Assembly: GCA_032718475.1 (NCBI GenBank)
Contig: JAUCBJ010007413.1
Span: forward strand, 1 to 37,754
Length of the DNA: 37,754 bases
From: Nemertoderma westbladi
Lineage: Eukaryota > Xenacoelomorpha > Nemertodermatida > Nemertodermatidae
Direction: 5' to 3'
In this document: positions 8,693 through 19,027 of the stretch, piece after piece
Layout: each line of letters begins with the position of its first letter
Numbering within the stretch: position 1 is the first letter of the stretch
Notes under the pieces: model-generated
Database searches by the model: none
What the model was told of the DNA's origin: nothing
The model's input: the letters and a program-made list of their open reading frames with translations, nothing else
Made by a program: the position numbers and the translations under genes

Positions 8693-9205
8693 TTAATCTC
8701 TGTACAAACGTAATACCCAAGCAGTAACATTAACTAGATGATTAAAACTACTGAATCGTTCTATATCAATAATATTAACAGCATTACAATAATGATCTTT
8801 ATCAGATTCTAATAAAGCAATAGTAGTGAGTTCTACCTGGTCGTGATTATCACTTCCTCCCAACTCAATAATTTCATTTACATCAAATTTAGGCCATTCC
8901 TCCGTAAACAACCAGGGGGGGCGAAATTTCCATAAATCAGATACTAATAATTTCTTAGCACTGATACCATGAGATAAATCATCTGCCGGGTTTTCTTTGG
9001 AAGGAAGGTACATCTAAAAATGTACAGCTTTAGGAGTTTCTTATGTATTTCTACCACTCTATTGTGTACATAGAGTTTTTTATGATCACTGGCTTTAATC
9101 CAACCTAATGTGAGGAGACAGACTATCAGAACATAACAAAGTTCTATAATGATCTATAATCCAGCTCTGTAAAGTCCAGAGCCGTTGGAGCTCCGGTTCG
9201 TCGAT
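8693..9205 (-). pseudogene. BEL/Pao 1 RNase H, C-terminal part
   Basis: The minus strand from about 9165 downward has LLCSDSLS, then LGWIKASDHKKLYVHNRVVEI in another frame, then PSKENPADDLSHG and LWKFRPPWL in the frame 9013-8693. These are the conserved SDS, the FVxNRVxEI stretch and the NPAD segment that closes the BEL/Pao RNase H. The front half of the domain is missing at the junction with the inserted non-LTR element, whose edge lies between about 9180 and 9205. Two frameshifts are visible near 9110 and 9020. Confidence 0.8.
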
Positions 9206-11552
9206 CGACGCCATTGGTGGATCCGATTGGTGCAGTGATAGTAACTTGCATTTATGTGATGTAATGAATTTGCCAGTAGGTACTGATACTTACGTTAGTG
9301 CCGCCCATGGGTCTCGCTCGTGGCTTGACCATGCAGTATGTACCGGTTCCTTATTACCGTGTATCAATAATTTTTATGTTCATCATGAATTATCTGTAGA
9401 TGATCATTCCCCGATTTCGTGCAATATATCTGTTCCGGCTACTCTTTTCCAGACAACCGGTACCACGTCGCATGCTGCGAGTAGCCCGAATGTTCGTGTT
9501 TTTGATTGGAGTAAAGCAACACCGCTTCAATGTCAACAATATGAGTTGACATTATCTAAATTGTTGTCAGAGATTGTGGTGCCATTAGCGGCCTTACAAT
9601 GTCACAATAGCAAGTGTACGGTACATAAATGTCTAGTAGATAATTATCATAACAATATCACCAAAGCTATGCTAGATGCTGCAGCGCAATGCATTCCAAT
9701 TAGATGCGGTGGTGTTGGTATAGATAATAGTAAGAACATTCCCGGTTGGAATGAGTATTTGAAAGATAGATATAATTATTCAAGGCTAATGTTTCGCGTG
9801 TGGCGCTCGAATGGGTGTCCCAGGCAAGGTAATATATTTGATGAGTATATGCAAACCAAACTTGAATTTAAAAGGAGTATGCGGAACGCTAGGCGAAATG
9901 TAGCTAAGATAAAAAGTGACAAGCTGGCTGAGTCGGTTTACTCAACCAATCAGAAAGAGTTTTGGTCGAATGTCCGAAAGCTCAGCGGTTCCAGTACTCC
10001 TTTATCAAATAAAGTGGGTGACGCCGTAGGTGAGGAAAATGTGTGTAACCTTTTTAAAAATAAATTTGAAAATTTATATAACTCAAAGCAGGCAGATGTT
10101 CACAAAGAGTTTGTAGAAGGTGCTTTTTCAGATATTAAATTTAGTGCAGAAATGATTGTGAAACCTATAGAAATTGTTTTTGCTGTAGATAAGTTAGTTA
10201 AGGGTAAAGCGACTGGTCCTGATAACTTATCAAGTGAGCATTATTTACATAGTCCTTATAATTTAAAAGTTCACTTAGCCAATCTATTTACGATTATTAA
10301 TGTGCATGGATATATTCCGCCTGGTGTATTAGTTAGTAACATGATTCCCCTTGTAAAGGACAAGAACGATGACATATCCAGCATCGATAATTATAGGGGT
10401 ATCGCTATTTCTACTGTATATAGCAAAGTATTAGAATTGGTTTACTTAGAACGTTTCTGTGATAAGTTATTTACATCGGATTCACAATTTGGTTTTAAGA
10501 AAGGCTCAGGGACTGATTTGTGTATTTTTACACTTAAAGAAATGGTACAGTATTACCTGGATAATGATAGTGCTGTGTATGTTTGTTTTATTGACAGTTC
10601 GAAAGCCTACGATTTAGTTAATCACTACACATTATTTCGGAAACTGATAAATAGGGGTGTTCCGTTATTTTATATTAGGGTATTATGTATGTGGTATAGA
10701 TCACAGGTTCTTTTTGTAAAATGGGGGGAGTGCATATCAGAGAGTTTTCAGGTTTCAAATGGTACGAAACAGGGTGGGATATTATCGCCGTACCTGTATA
10801 GTGTGTATATAGATGACCTAAGTAAGGAACTTTCTAATTCGGGGATAGGGTGTCAAATGTCAGGGGTCCGTATTAATAATTTAATGTACGCGGATGACTT
10901 AGCGATATGTTCGAATTCGATTAATGGGTTACAAAAGTTACTTCATATTTTTGAATCGTACGCATTAGAACATTGTATAAAAGTAAATTGTAAGAAAACC
11001 AAGTGCTTATTTTATTTTCCAAAATGTGCGAAGAATACAGATGTCGGTCAGGTTACAATTAATGGTCTTAATATTGAAGTAGTGTCAGAGGTAAAGTACT
11101 TAGGGCACATCCTGTGTAGCTCTACCGATGATGATTTTGATATTTACAATCAACTTCGTAGTTTTTATAGGCGTGCGAATATTATAATTAGGAGATTCGG
11201 GGGGTGCTCGGTTACGGTAAAAATTAAATTATTTCGTAGTTTTTGTACCCAGGTATACTGTAATTATCTGTGGGCCAGGTCAAATTATTCTAGTATGGTG
11301 CATAATAAGTTTAGGGTAGCGTATAATAATACAGCAAGGAGGTTATTCAAATTTCCATGGGGGTGCAGTGCTTCGTATATGTTTGGTAGCCTGGGGTTAC
11401 CAAAGTTTATTCATATTAGATCGGGGGCTATAACGTCTTTTTTAGGCCGTGCCTATAGTTGCCCGAATAGCCTCGTACAGGCAACTATTATGACCACTTG
11501 CTGCCATAGTAGAATCATGGGGATGTATGTTTTAAGAAATTGGGCTGAATAA
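9183..11552 (+). CDS. Endonuclease (C-terminal part) and reverse transcriptase ORF2, open
   Basis: An uninterrupted frame of nearly 790 codons is open from 9153, but element sequence starts near 9183-9205. The conventional Met-like start at 9246 is only a TTG, so the natural start is lost. The first 80 residues are the end of an AP-type endonuclease, with SWLDHAVCTGSL and DDHSPISCNI. The reverse transcriptase follows: DNYRGIAISTVYSK, CFIDSSKAYDLV (motif A Asp), NGTKQGGILSPYLYSVYIDD (motif B) and LMYADDLAICS (YADD, motif C). The thumb and a Cys-containing tail complete it. All catalytic residues are present and there is no stop or frameshift. That contrasts with the ruined BEL/Pao host element and argues for recent insertion. 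The clade is within the CR1/L2/Daphne-like group by general resemblance. Confidence 0.9.
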   Translation, partial: RWSSGSSIDAIGGSDWCSDSNLHLCDVMNLPVGTDTYVSAAHGSRSWLDHAVCTGSLLPCINNFYVHHELSVDDHSPISCNISVPATLFQTTGTTSHAASSPNVRVFDWSKATPLQCQQYELTLSKLLSEIVVPLAALQCHNSKCTVHKCLVDNYHNNITKAMLDAAAQCIPIRCGGVGIDNSKNIPGWNEYLKDRYNYSRLMFRVWRSNGCPRQGNIFDEYMQTKLEFKRSMRNARRNVAKIKSDKLAESVYSTNQKEFWSNVRKLSGSSTPLSNKVGDAVGEENVCNLFKNKFENLYNSKQADVHKEFVEGAFSDIKFSAEMIVKPIEIVFAVDKLVKGKATGPDNLSSEHYLHSPYNLKVHLANLFTIINVHGYIPPGVLVSNMIPLVKDKNDDISSIDNYRGIAISTVYSKVLELVYLERFCDKLFTSDSQFGFKKGSGTDLCIFTLKEMVQYYLDNDSAVYVCFIDSSKAYDLVNHYTLFRKLINRGVPLFYIRVLCMWYRSQVLFVKWGECISESFQVSNGTKQGGILSPYLYSVYIDDLSKELSNSGIGCQMSGVRINNLMYADDLAICSNSINGLQKLLHIFESYALEHCIKVNCKKTKCLFYFPKCAKNTDVGQVTINGLNIEVVSEVKYLGHILCSSTDDDFDIYNQLRSFYRRANIIIRRFGGCSVTVKIKLFRSFCTQVYCNYLWARSNYSSMVHNKFRVAYNNTARRLFKFPWGCSASYMFGSLGLPKFIHIRSGAITSFLGRAYSCPNSLVQATIMTTCCHSRIMGMYVLRNWAE

Positions 11553-11691
11553 TGGTCTTATTAATTTATTACGTGTACATACAATTGTGTTTCCTTACTA
11601 CATTACTTTACTCTACTTTTTGTTTGTGCTAGAACTATAGGCCATGTACGTTATGGGACACCAGGGAAACTTGGGGGTCCTGGAATAAACA

Positions 11692-11714
11692 ATTATTATT
11701 ATTATTATTATTAT
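11692..11714. repeat. (ATT)n 3' tail of the non-LTR element
   Basis: About seven and a half ATT units mark the 3' end of the plus-strand retrotransposon. Confidence 0.85.
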
Positions 11715-11715
11715 A

Positions 11716-12659
11716 GTAAGTAAATATTGGCTACAGGATTACACGGAATCGGTATGTAACACTGACAAGTCAGATCTTTTGGATCTTCCAACCAAAATAA
11801 CCGAGTGACATTGCGATCGGTAGTGTATAACCCAACCTGCAAGAAAGCCTTCTCTATATCAGCTATGGTGCACCACTGGTGGACTCGAATATGTAATAAC
11901 AGTTCACCGCTATCCTGAGTTAATGACGGGCCCATGTAGAGGCAATCATTTAAACTGGGTGAGTTTTTCTTTTTCGCAGAACAATCAGAGAGGAGTAGTA
12001 GTCGACTTTGGGTTTCTCACTCCATGATGTGCTAGGTAATGTAACTTGGATCCTGGATACACATATGGAGGGGCGCGCTCGATAAACCCACATTCAAATT
12101 GATTATCAATGACCTTTCAATAGGATTCGAATAATAGAGAATCATGTGATAATTTTGTTAATATTCCCTTGAAATGTTTCTTAGCTAAAATATAATTCGA
12201 TGGCAATTCCAGAATATCAGGTTTCAAAGGTAACTTGACAATATAATGACCATTGGTAAACGGGATCGACTTTTCAAACTCTCGAAGAATAATCTCATGA
12301 GTTGTATCAATGCAGTCTAGTGTGATACCAATTGTATCCATACTCCACATTTGATGTAGTGATATATTGATTTCATCTAAAAAACTACTGGAATTGGAAC
12401 TATACAGAGTAGTAACCGCAGCAGCTTGGCCATTGTCTTTGGTAGAAATATTATCTTCTGGTATATTTCCAACCACAATGTTTCCAAGATTTGATGGAAT
12501 ACAATAAAGACCACCTTCGATATGTTGGCCATAAACAAACTTATAGTATTGATCAACTCCCAACAATATTGAATGGTCGGGAAGATAATCTCCAGGTCGT
12601 GGGTCAGCTAAAGTAAACCCTCGTAATTTCAAACAAGAAATCATCTTCCTGGTGAACAC
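11716..12659 (-). pseudogene. BEL/Pao 1 protease end and reverse transcriptase, N-terminal part
   Basis: 12659-12117 starts with the protease-RT linker (LADPRPGDYLPDHSILLGVD, GLYCIPSNLGNIVVG). It continues with the RT entry HQMWSMDTIGI, the stretch NGHYIVKLPLKP and ILAKKHFKGIL. A frameshift near 12120 leads to a region with YPGSKLHYLAHHGV (about 12060) and then LLLHIRVHQWCTIADIEKAFLQV and DRNVTRLFWLEDP at 11935-11790, which is RT motif A with its Asp. The frame fades into YRFR-like sequence and stops at the inserted element. The YxDD palm motif is absent from the window. Confidence 0.85.
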
Positions 12660-12890
12660 AAACGCATTGGAAGAACATCAACGACTATTGCCCAACATTC
12701 TATAGCACCGTCTGAGGCGGCTATACGGAACTTAACTTCATTGTATAACTTACATTTACTTCACCATTTATCCCGTCGATAGCAATTGAATGATGGCCTA
12801 CAACTGGGGAGATTTAAAGATTTCATTAAACGACGCAGAATAAATGTATTCTGTGATGAATGGTCAAGAAGAATACGAATTTCATACTCC
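12660..12890 (-). pseudogene. BEL/Pao 1 aspartic protease remnant
   Basis: On the minus strand just downstream of the zinc-knuckle region, RILLDHSSQNTFI resembles the LLDSGSQxSFI active-site stretch of BEL/Pao proteases (DUF1758 type). His stands where Ser or Thr is normal and Ser where Gly is normal, so the active site is probably dead. The rest of the domain is broken by stops near 12780 and 12770. Confidence 0.6.
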
Positions 12891-12892
12891 TC

Positions 12893-13260
12893 TTACTGAA
12901 GACCAGTTCCAAACAAGATCTGAGCAATAGCTGTTGGTAATAATGATAATGACTTGGTGGTAATTCCCAATGTAGATAAAATAGAATCCACTGTAACCAT
13001 GGTAACCGATGATGTTGGATCCTGTCCATCAATATGAATAGCCGCGTGGTGTTGTTCACCACAATAACAACAATTAAAATGTGAATGACAACATTCACCT
13101 TCCTTATGTTCAGGCCTCAAACACATTTTACAAAGAGATAATTCTTTACAATGTGTTTCTCTGGCTGCATCAGATTTGTAACGAACACATGAATATACCA
13201 AATGTTTCCCATGACAAAGGAAACAAATAACTGGACGAGGTTTGGAATTTGAATTTGATT
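12893..13260 (-). pseudogene. BEL/Pao 1 gag zinc knuckles
   Basis: Three Cys/His clusters follow one another: CFLCHGKHLVYSC near 13235-13195, CKMCLRPEHKEGEC near 13130-13085, and CCYCGEQHHAAIH near 13075-13035. This is the usual zinc-knuckle series between DUF1759 gag and protease in BEL/Pao polyproteins, which binds nucleic acid. The frame 13201-12893 stays open through to the protease junction. Confidence 0.8.
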
Positions 13261-13391
13261 TTTTTGCACTTGTTACAAATGAACTAGCTATACTCTGCTT
13301 AGGATTGCTATGATTCGGAGATTCACTGTGAGAAGAATGATTATTATACTTACTTTTCTGCCAATTTTTGGGTGATGACTGATTAGATTTA

Positions 13392-14350
13392 CTAATGGTA
13401 CTGGTTGTAGACCTTTGACTGAGAATAACTATCTATCTCAGTAGCACGGAGTTGATCATTCAAAGCGACTCTCAAATCTTTAAGAGTCCAGTAGGTAGAC
13501 TGCGCTGCTCTATTGATATTGCTGCGAATTTTTGCTGGTAACTTACGAAGAATTATTTCTGCAAAAATATACCCTGAACTATCTATATCTCCCCCTAAAC
13601 TGTGAATTCCACGTAATTGAGATTCATAGTTTGCTCTAAAGGAAGATAGATCTTTAGCTGTAGCCTTTGGAGTGTCTAAGCCAAACATTTTATGAAGACG
13701 TGCTTGCATAATAAGTTTCTCCTGACCATAAGTAGACTGTAATAATGCAACTGCCTCTATATAATTATCATTTGTTCGGTGAAAAGTATCCACCAAACAC
13801 GAAGCATCACCTAATAGTTGGCCTTCAAGGTATTAGAATTTTGTTGCACCTGCTAGATCAGTATATTTATTTACCGAGTCTTCGAATCTATCCCAAAAAT
13901 TTGACCATTGTAAGGGATCCCCTGAAAATTTAGGGAGATTTAAGGTTGGAAGTTTCTGATTAAATTTTTCACGTTTTTGAATTCCAGGGACTGCTTGAAA
14001 AAGGCTACTTCCAGTTGCTTGGTTATTTATTGATCAGCATTTAAAAACTCTTCTGCTTTTCTCAGAAGAGATGAAATGCACATGTCCTCCTTAACAGTTG
14101 AGTCGATCTCATCTTCCATTTCTACATCTGTCTCTATGAGTTGCTGGATATTTTCATTCAGGTTGTTCAACCTAACCCATTGTAATTGTAATGCCTCCAA
14201 ATAACCTTTGTTGGTTCCTATATCTAAAATAGCATTAACCTCAAGGGTATCAATGTCTGCATAAAGACTATCTAACAACTCATTACTGAGTTGAGTCACA
14301 ACACTCCGATGGCCACTTTTTAAACTCATGAACACATCCTGTGTTAGCAA
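13392..14350 (-). pseudogene. BEL/Pao 1 gag with DUF1759 domain
   Basis: 14350-14027 begins with a Met and encodes an acidic, mostly helical N-terminus of about 107 residues (ELLDSLYADIDTLEVN, QQLIETDVEMEDEID). After a stop at about 14027 the gag continues with LPTLNLPKFSGDPLQW, a typical DUF1759 start, then with one in-frame TAA near 13830 into 13796-13392. That last part carries the IIxRKLP-type IILRKLPAKIRSNI and the DQLRATEID helix. DUF1759 is the capsid-like gag domain of BEL/Pao elements. The start at 14350 is the first Met and is plausible, but no promoter or LTR was found beyond it. Confidence 0.8.
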
Positions 14351-15131
14351 TATACAGTATTTGCACCTTTAAATATTTTTCACTATTTCTTACTATAATT
14401 ATATATAAAACTACACACACTCAATTTAACTATTTTTTGTCAAAATTGCATATAAAAAAACACCCGTTTTAATACCTGAAAATCGTAATAAACATCCAGA
14501 ATTCCCATGACACTCGGTTTACTGCTTAACATACAAAGGGAATTTACACATATCAATTTACTATACTGTGTATGATGTACTACGCCTGTACTACATCATA
14601 ACAGAATTAGACAGGCAAATCTTTCAGAGATTCCGACATAGGCGTAGGCCTAGCTAGCTACACGTAGTTTGTAACTTCCATTCCTGTCATTTACCGGTAG
14701 GGCCAGCCCCAGGCTTACTGCCTTTTTGACAACTATGCATATGCAAGTGTTTGAGTACACCTAGCACTTCTCGTAGGTCCTATCGGTAGCAGCTGCAGTC
14801 CTGATAATATAGATTTTATTTTCCAGGTCCAGTAGGGCTTGAGTTGTTAGGCAACTATGTTAGGCCTATACTGTAGGTCAGGACTTGTCAGGTGTCTGAT
14901 TTTCAGACAAATTAAGAAAATAATAAATTTTGAAGGAAATAAATAATTTATAAGAAGTAGAACAGGAACAGGAATCTGTTGACCAACACCATGATATACC
15001 TACCTACAGACCTATTATGTCTGTTAATTACAGGTATCTTTTGATCTTTTTGGGATTTTTACTGCCCTGGTAACTATAGAATATAATTAATTATTACGAT
15101 TAATGCCTTAAATCAGCTTGCCGCGGACTCA
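14351..15131. other. AT-rich stretch without genes
   Basis: No open frame of note. An LTR for BEL/Pao 1 would be expected here but I cannot recognise one. TAGGCCTA-type palindromes occur near 14647 and 14863. Confidence 0.5.
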
Positions 15132-15275
15132 ATGAATTTCACGTATATCATTAAGGATAAGTTTCTGTTTCTGGAATTGGTTGGAACCGTCCTCACTATC
15201 GGTGTGATGGTTTATCAGATGCGAGCTGACGAGGTTTCTCTTCGACTCTGGTTCTGCCGAATGATAATTGATTGA
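15132..15275 (+). CDS. Small candidate ORF, 47 residues, hydrophobic centre
   Basis: An ATG at 15132 opens 47 codons ending in TGA, with FLFLELVGTVLTIGVMVYQM as a possible membrane helix at about residues 11-30 and a basic end (RLWFCRM). It lies in a slightly GC-richer patch in AT-rich DNA. I recognise no homologue, and a chance frame is quite possible. Confidence 0.15.
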   Translation: MNFTYIIKDKFLFLELVGTVLTIGVMVYQMRADEVSLRLWFCRMIID

Positions 15276-15551
15276 AGGGACTTAGGCGTACAGTACAGGA
15301 AGGATGTGTAGGCCTACTAGGTTTGCAGTAAATGAGAAGCCCACAGTCCAGAAGTCGCTGCTGACCTTACGAGGTAATGTTTGGTTTTACTAGTCTACTA
15401 GGCACTAGGGACACATAATAGATCATTCTTACTAGCATTGTTGTGTATTTTTCCATTGTTTGTAATGTCGTTGCCAAATGTTTAGTGGTTAAGTAATACA
15501 AAGAATTAAAAATAAAAGAATTATGGTAGGCTATTAATGTAATATTCACAG

Positions 15552-15730
15552 CCATCACCATCCATCGCAGCCATCACCATCCCTTCCACGTTAGTGGCCG
15601 ACTTTGCCCACCCGAACGCGAACACATTCCACCCATGATCTCCGTACCGGTCAAGTTCACCAACAACGTGGGCCCAGGCAGCGCCCCCTGGGATGCGATT
15701 CGTCTTTGCCTACATGATTATATAAAAGGA
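15552..15730 (+). CDS. Candidate orphan internal exon, 59 codons
   Basis: A GC-rich island in AT-rich DNA is bounded by a good acceptor (AATATTCACAG at 15541-15551) and a plausible donor (AAAAGGA followed by GTAAAT at 15731). One frame is open across the whole 179 bases, phase 2 at entry. It includes SGRLCPPEREHIPPMISV, then PVKFTNNVGPGSAPWDAIR. The composition change and the fit between splice sites and frame support a real exon, but the family is unknown to me. The minus strand is also partly open, so the strand is uncertain. No neighbouring exon of the same gene is identified. Confidence 0.35.
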
Positions 15731-17023
15731 GTAAATGAAACATAAAAAAATATGGATATTCTTGTCCCATGCATTTTTACAAGTATTTGTTATTCTATAA
15801 ATATTACAATTCAACAAACTGTAGTAATTCAATTAAATAATATAATTCAAAAGCTTGAGTTCTAATTTTTGCTATTATTAGTTTTTGTAATTATGATAAC
15901 TTTTATCCAAAAACACATTGTAGGTTCTAAAATGTCAGTGAGTGCCATGTAGTGAGTTTTTAAGTTTATACCAATATGACTCAATACAGCAAATGTATTG
16001 AAGTTTTGTATTATATTATAAATAATGTTATATATTATTAATCTATAATAGTAAATAATATAATATAATATAATATCTTAATAACTATTTATTCACATAG
16101 AGTGACCAATACATTCTATTTGTAAAGTAATATATTTTATCTAATAAATTTTAACATTACAGCTCTGTACAATCAATATAGGGAAGAATAGAATAAAGAT
16201 GTATACGTTATATGTCTATTGTCTAGACACTTTAATTACACTGAAATTCAACTTGTTTTCCGCTACCATAGACACTGGTGCTTTACTTTACACAGGTACA
16301 TTTAGCATTTATTTATTACTCACTTCTAGATGCACTTTATCGAAGAATAATGAGGAAAACTCATTACTGCAGAATAATGTATGTATAGGATGGACTGAGT
16401 CTAATCCTCAGAAATACTGTATAATACATGGAATTAATTTAATATTATTAGTTCATTGTTACCGATAGAATATCCCGTTTATATATTTATGTTAATGGTA
16501 GTGATTTTAGTTTGTTTAGTACTCTCCCTAGCAGGGCAAACGGTTTAATCATGAAAACAGGAGAGAGGGGGGTGTGAACTGGACTCAAACCCCATCTTGG
16601 CGAATTAATATCACACCTCAATGTCAAATTCTTAATTTACAGAAAGGAGCAGGTTAAAGTGGCTCGTTATTCTAACCAGAACAATAAACGAAAGTCATTA
16701 TAGAATAGGTTACACTTATAATTTTGGGAGTAATCAGCTGGTATTTGTGTCGAATTCCCCCTGGAGAGGGATGAGTTTTTATTACCAGTGTTAAAATATA
16801 TTAACTCCTTATTTAGTTGCTATTATTGTTGTTCCAGATGTTAAAATATATTATATCTTCATATATAAAACACCTTTTAGGGTTAGCCACAAAATGACCA
16901 CTATAATAAATATATCAGATTGAAAACATGAAAAACTATCGATTGCGTTCAATGTAGATTGCTTTTTTTCAAAAATATTTTGCAGGTACAGCTTTCGTAT
17001 TTAGTATTCTATATTACATATAC
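15731..17023. other. AT-rich stretch without recognised genes
   Basis: Very AT-rich. One frame of 89 codons at 16199-16468 has a composition like random AT-rich sequence and I do not support it. Confidence 0.5.
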
Positions 17024-17861
17024 ATAACATTGTTATATACATTTACAACATACTATTTATTTTTAATTTTAGTAACTGTGTGTGAGTTATGACATTAAAG
17101 AATAGACATGACAATAAACCCACCCGTTGTAACTGCAATGATTATAATCGCAAGTAAAACCCTTGGAGTTCCTTCGATGAGAGTACGATGGACGGAAGAC
17201 TCGATACTGGGGGTATTGTTGGCGGGTCGTTCATCGGCTCCAACTTCGCGTCCTTGGTAATCACCGGTAGATTAACAATCGTGTTTCCAGTGGTTGTTGG
17301 CTACACTATCCTTAGGAATGACCCGACGCCAACTCCAGCAGAGTGAAAATATAACGCCGTATTATGGGGATACTCAGCCAACATGGTAAATGTCTCGCCT
17401 CAAATTAAATCTCTGAAAAAAATTTCAAAAAATATTAATGTTAAAACATTGTTATATACATTTACAACATACTATTTATTTTTAATTTTAGTAACTGTGT
17501 GTGAGTTATGACATTAAAGAATAGACATGACAATAAACCCACCCGTTGTAACTGCAATGATTATAATCGCAAGTAAAACCCTTGGAGTTCCTTCGATGAG
17601 AGTACGATGGACGGAAGACTCGATACTGGGGGTATTGTTGGCGGGTCGTTCATCGGCTCCAACTTAGCGTCCTTGGTAATCACCGGTAGATTAACAATCG
17701 TGTTTCCAGTGGTTGTTGGCTACACTATCCTTAGGAATGACCCGACGCCAACTCCAGCAGAGTGAAAATATAACGCCGTATTATGGGGATACTCAGCCAA
17801 CATGGTAAATGTCTCGCCTCAAATTAAATCTCTGAAAAAAATTTCAAAAAATATTAATGTT
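17024..17861. repeat. 419-bp tandem duplication, one difference
   Basis: 17024-17442 and 17443-17861 are direct copies with an exact period of 419. The only difference I found is C at 17247 against A at 17666. The unit has AT-rich ends and a GC-richer core of about 300 bp. Near-identity means very recent duplication, or an assembly duplication. Confidence 0.95.
17095..17271 (-). CDS. Candidate exon in the duplicated unit (copy 1), hydrophobic C-terminus
   Basis: In the GC-rich core, a minus-strand frame of 58 codons ends with VLLAIIIIAVTTGGFIVMSI and then Leu and a TAA, like the membrane anchor of a type I membrane protein. NNT upstream is a possible glycosylation site. On the same strand a strong acceptor-like tract (GAAATTTTTTTCAG) lies near 17411-17424. 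An AAATAAA signal lies about 35 bases past the stop. A second minus frame (NLPVITKDAKLEPMND) is also open through the core, so the coding frame is unproven. The single difference between copies is a nonsense change in the hydrophobic frame of copy 2 and silent in the other frame. Confidence 0.3.
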   Translation of the reverse strand, partial: STGDYQGREVGADERPANNTPSIESSVHRTLIEGTPRVLLAIIIIAVTTGGFIVMSIL

Positions 17862-18169
17862 AGTGCAGTAGTGTAAAAATAATTATAATTATTAGGGTAC
17901 TAATGTTATTTATTGTTAATATATTTCAGTATTTATAAAATCTTTTAATCTATAAAATATATGTTCAGCTACAGAAAAACGTGATATATTTTATTTTATG
18001 GTCATTTTGGTCAAACTAAATTGTAATTTAACAGTCTAAATGATGCTATGGTATTTTTATAATTCCTAAAAATCGAATTTCACGTCTGTTAAATGTATAT
18101 TAAGTGGGTAACATTATTTCAATAAAGGTATTAATTTCATTTTAATTATTAAATATTTTATTAACTTAC
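17862..18169. other. AT-rich stretch, nothing recognised
   Basis: No gene, repeat or site seen apart from intron-like AT-rich sequence between exon candidates. Confidence 0.4.
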
Positions 18170-18336
18170 AGGGTGAACAACAGCATATGGTATGAAGTGC
18201 GCTGCTTTTTGGCAGTGGGTGCTCCAGCTGCCTTTTTCTTCCTTGCTGGCCCATAACTAACAGAAAGAATAACTGCCTGCATTGCAGTGTTGTTGGTGAT
18301 CTGCGAACCGCATACATACGGTAGTTGTACCTCCAT
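18170..18336 (-). CDS. Candidate exon, basic KKKAAGAPTAKKQR segment
   Basis: On the minus strand an AATATTGTAG acceptor is followed directly by ATG at 18336. The frame stays open for 55 codons to a GTAAGT donor at 18169-18164. The predicted peptide starts MEVQLPYVCGSQITNNTAM and contains the lysine-rich KKKAAGAPTAKKQR. Another minus frame is also open. On the plus strand the same junction reads as an acceptor, with a shorter frame ending in AFFFLAGP. The compact fit of acceptor, frame and donor supports an exon on one strand or the other. No family is recognised. If it joins the duplicated unit downstream, the frame stops within a few codons. Confidence 0.3.
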
Positions 18337-19027
18337 CTACAATATTTTAATAAGGTTATTACTTGTAATATTATAAATCATAGTATTTATTTATAAGTTT
18401 ATTAGGCCTACTGAAAAAGTGAAGTCGTTATTACAGAGGTAATGATGGCGGACATGTTGTATCCTGTAATTCGCGGCAGTGTTTGACTGACCCCTCAATG
18501 TTTATAAACTTAATTATATTAAAAATACACACATTCAATTTTACAATTTAAACAAAATTATGTAATAATTTAATATAATAAATATTGGACTTGTTTAAAT
18601 AACATTTTAAGCAATGAAAGTTAATTTGAACCTGAACATTAAACTGGAACTTTCATCATCTTGGATAACACACAAAAATTATTTGATAATATGAATACTG
18701 GTTAAGTCATGAAAATAAACAAACTCTAAGCTCAACATTTGGAATTGAACGGCCCACCTCGAAAATAGATGAAGCATGTCACACAATTGCAAATTTATAA
18801 ACTTAAAACGTCCGGGTTCTTCTTTGATTAGATTAAATTTAATTAATTTGATTGACATTAGTAATTACGGAAGCATTTCCTATATTTTGTACGTAGTTTA
18901 CATATTTAATAAACTTACATTTGCAGGTGTAACTTGAAGAAGCAATCTATAGATCGGAACAACTTTAGAATAGGGGGAACTGGGAGAATAGGTTGAATTA
19001 ACTTTTAAAAACGACCAGTAAAAAAAC
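18337..19027. other. AT-rich stretch without recognised genes
   Basis: A small ATG frame (MMADMLYPVIRGSV) near 18443 follows AGAGGT and may be chance. The rest is AT-rich with no supported feature. Confidence 0.4.

Larger units (their letters stand above)
9183..11715 (+). mobile_element. 5'-truncated non-LTR retrotransposon inside BEL/Pao 1
   Basis: A plus-strand element begins within its endonuclease domain and ends in an (ATT)n tail at 11692-11714, a usual 3' end for CR1/L2-like elements. The 3' untranslated region of about 140 bp lies between the stop at 11550-11552 and the tail. BEL/Pao sequence flanks both sides in the opposite orientation. I see no target-site duplication, and host sequence is missing at the site, so insertion was accompanied or followed by a deletion. 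Confidence 0.85.
7193..14350 (-). mobile_element. BEL/Pao LTR retrotransposon 1, decayed and interrupted
   Basis: Gag, zinc knuckles, protease, reverse transcriptase, RNase H, integrase and DUF5641 occur in BEL/Pao order on the minus strand, in many frames with stops. A plus-strand non-LTR retrotransposon interrupts it at about 9183-11715. The RT segment with the YxDD motif and the front of RNase H are missing at that junction, roughly 300 codons by comparison with the family. The 3' end is replaced by a Penelope-like insertion at about 7192. I could not find either LTR, nor a primer-binding site upstream of the gag start near 14350. Confidence 0.85.

Noticed and set aside
16199-16468. 89-codon plus-strand frame
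   Set aside because: AT-rich, no domain, and no splice or composition change to support it.
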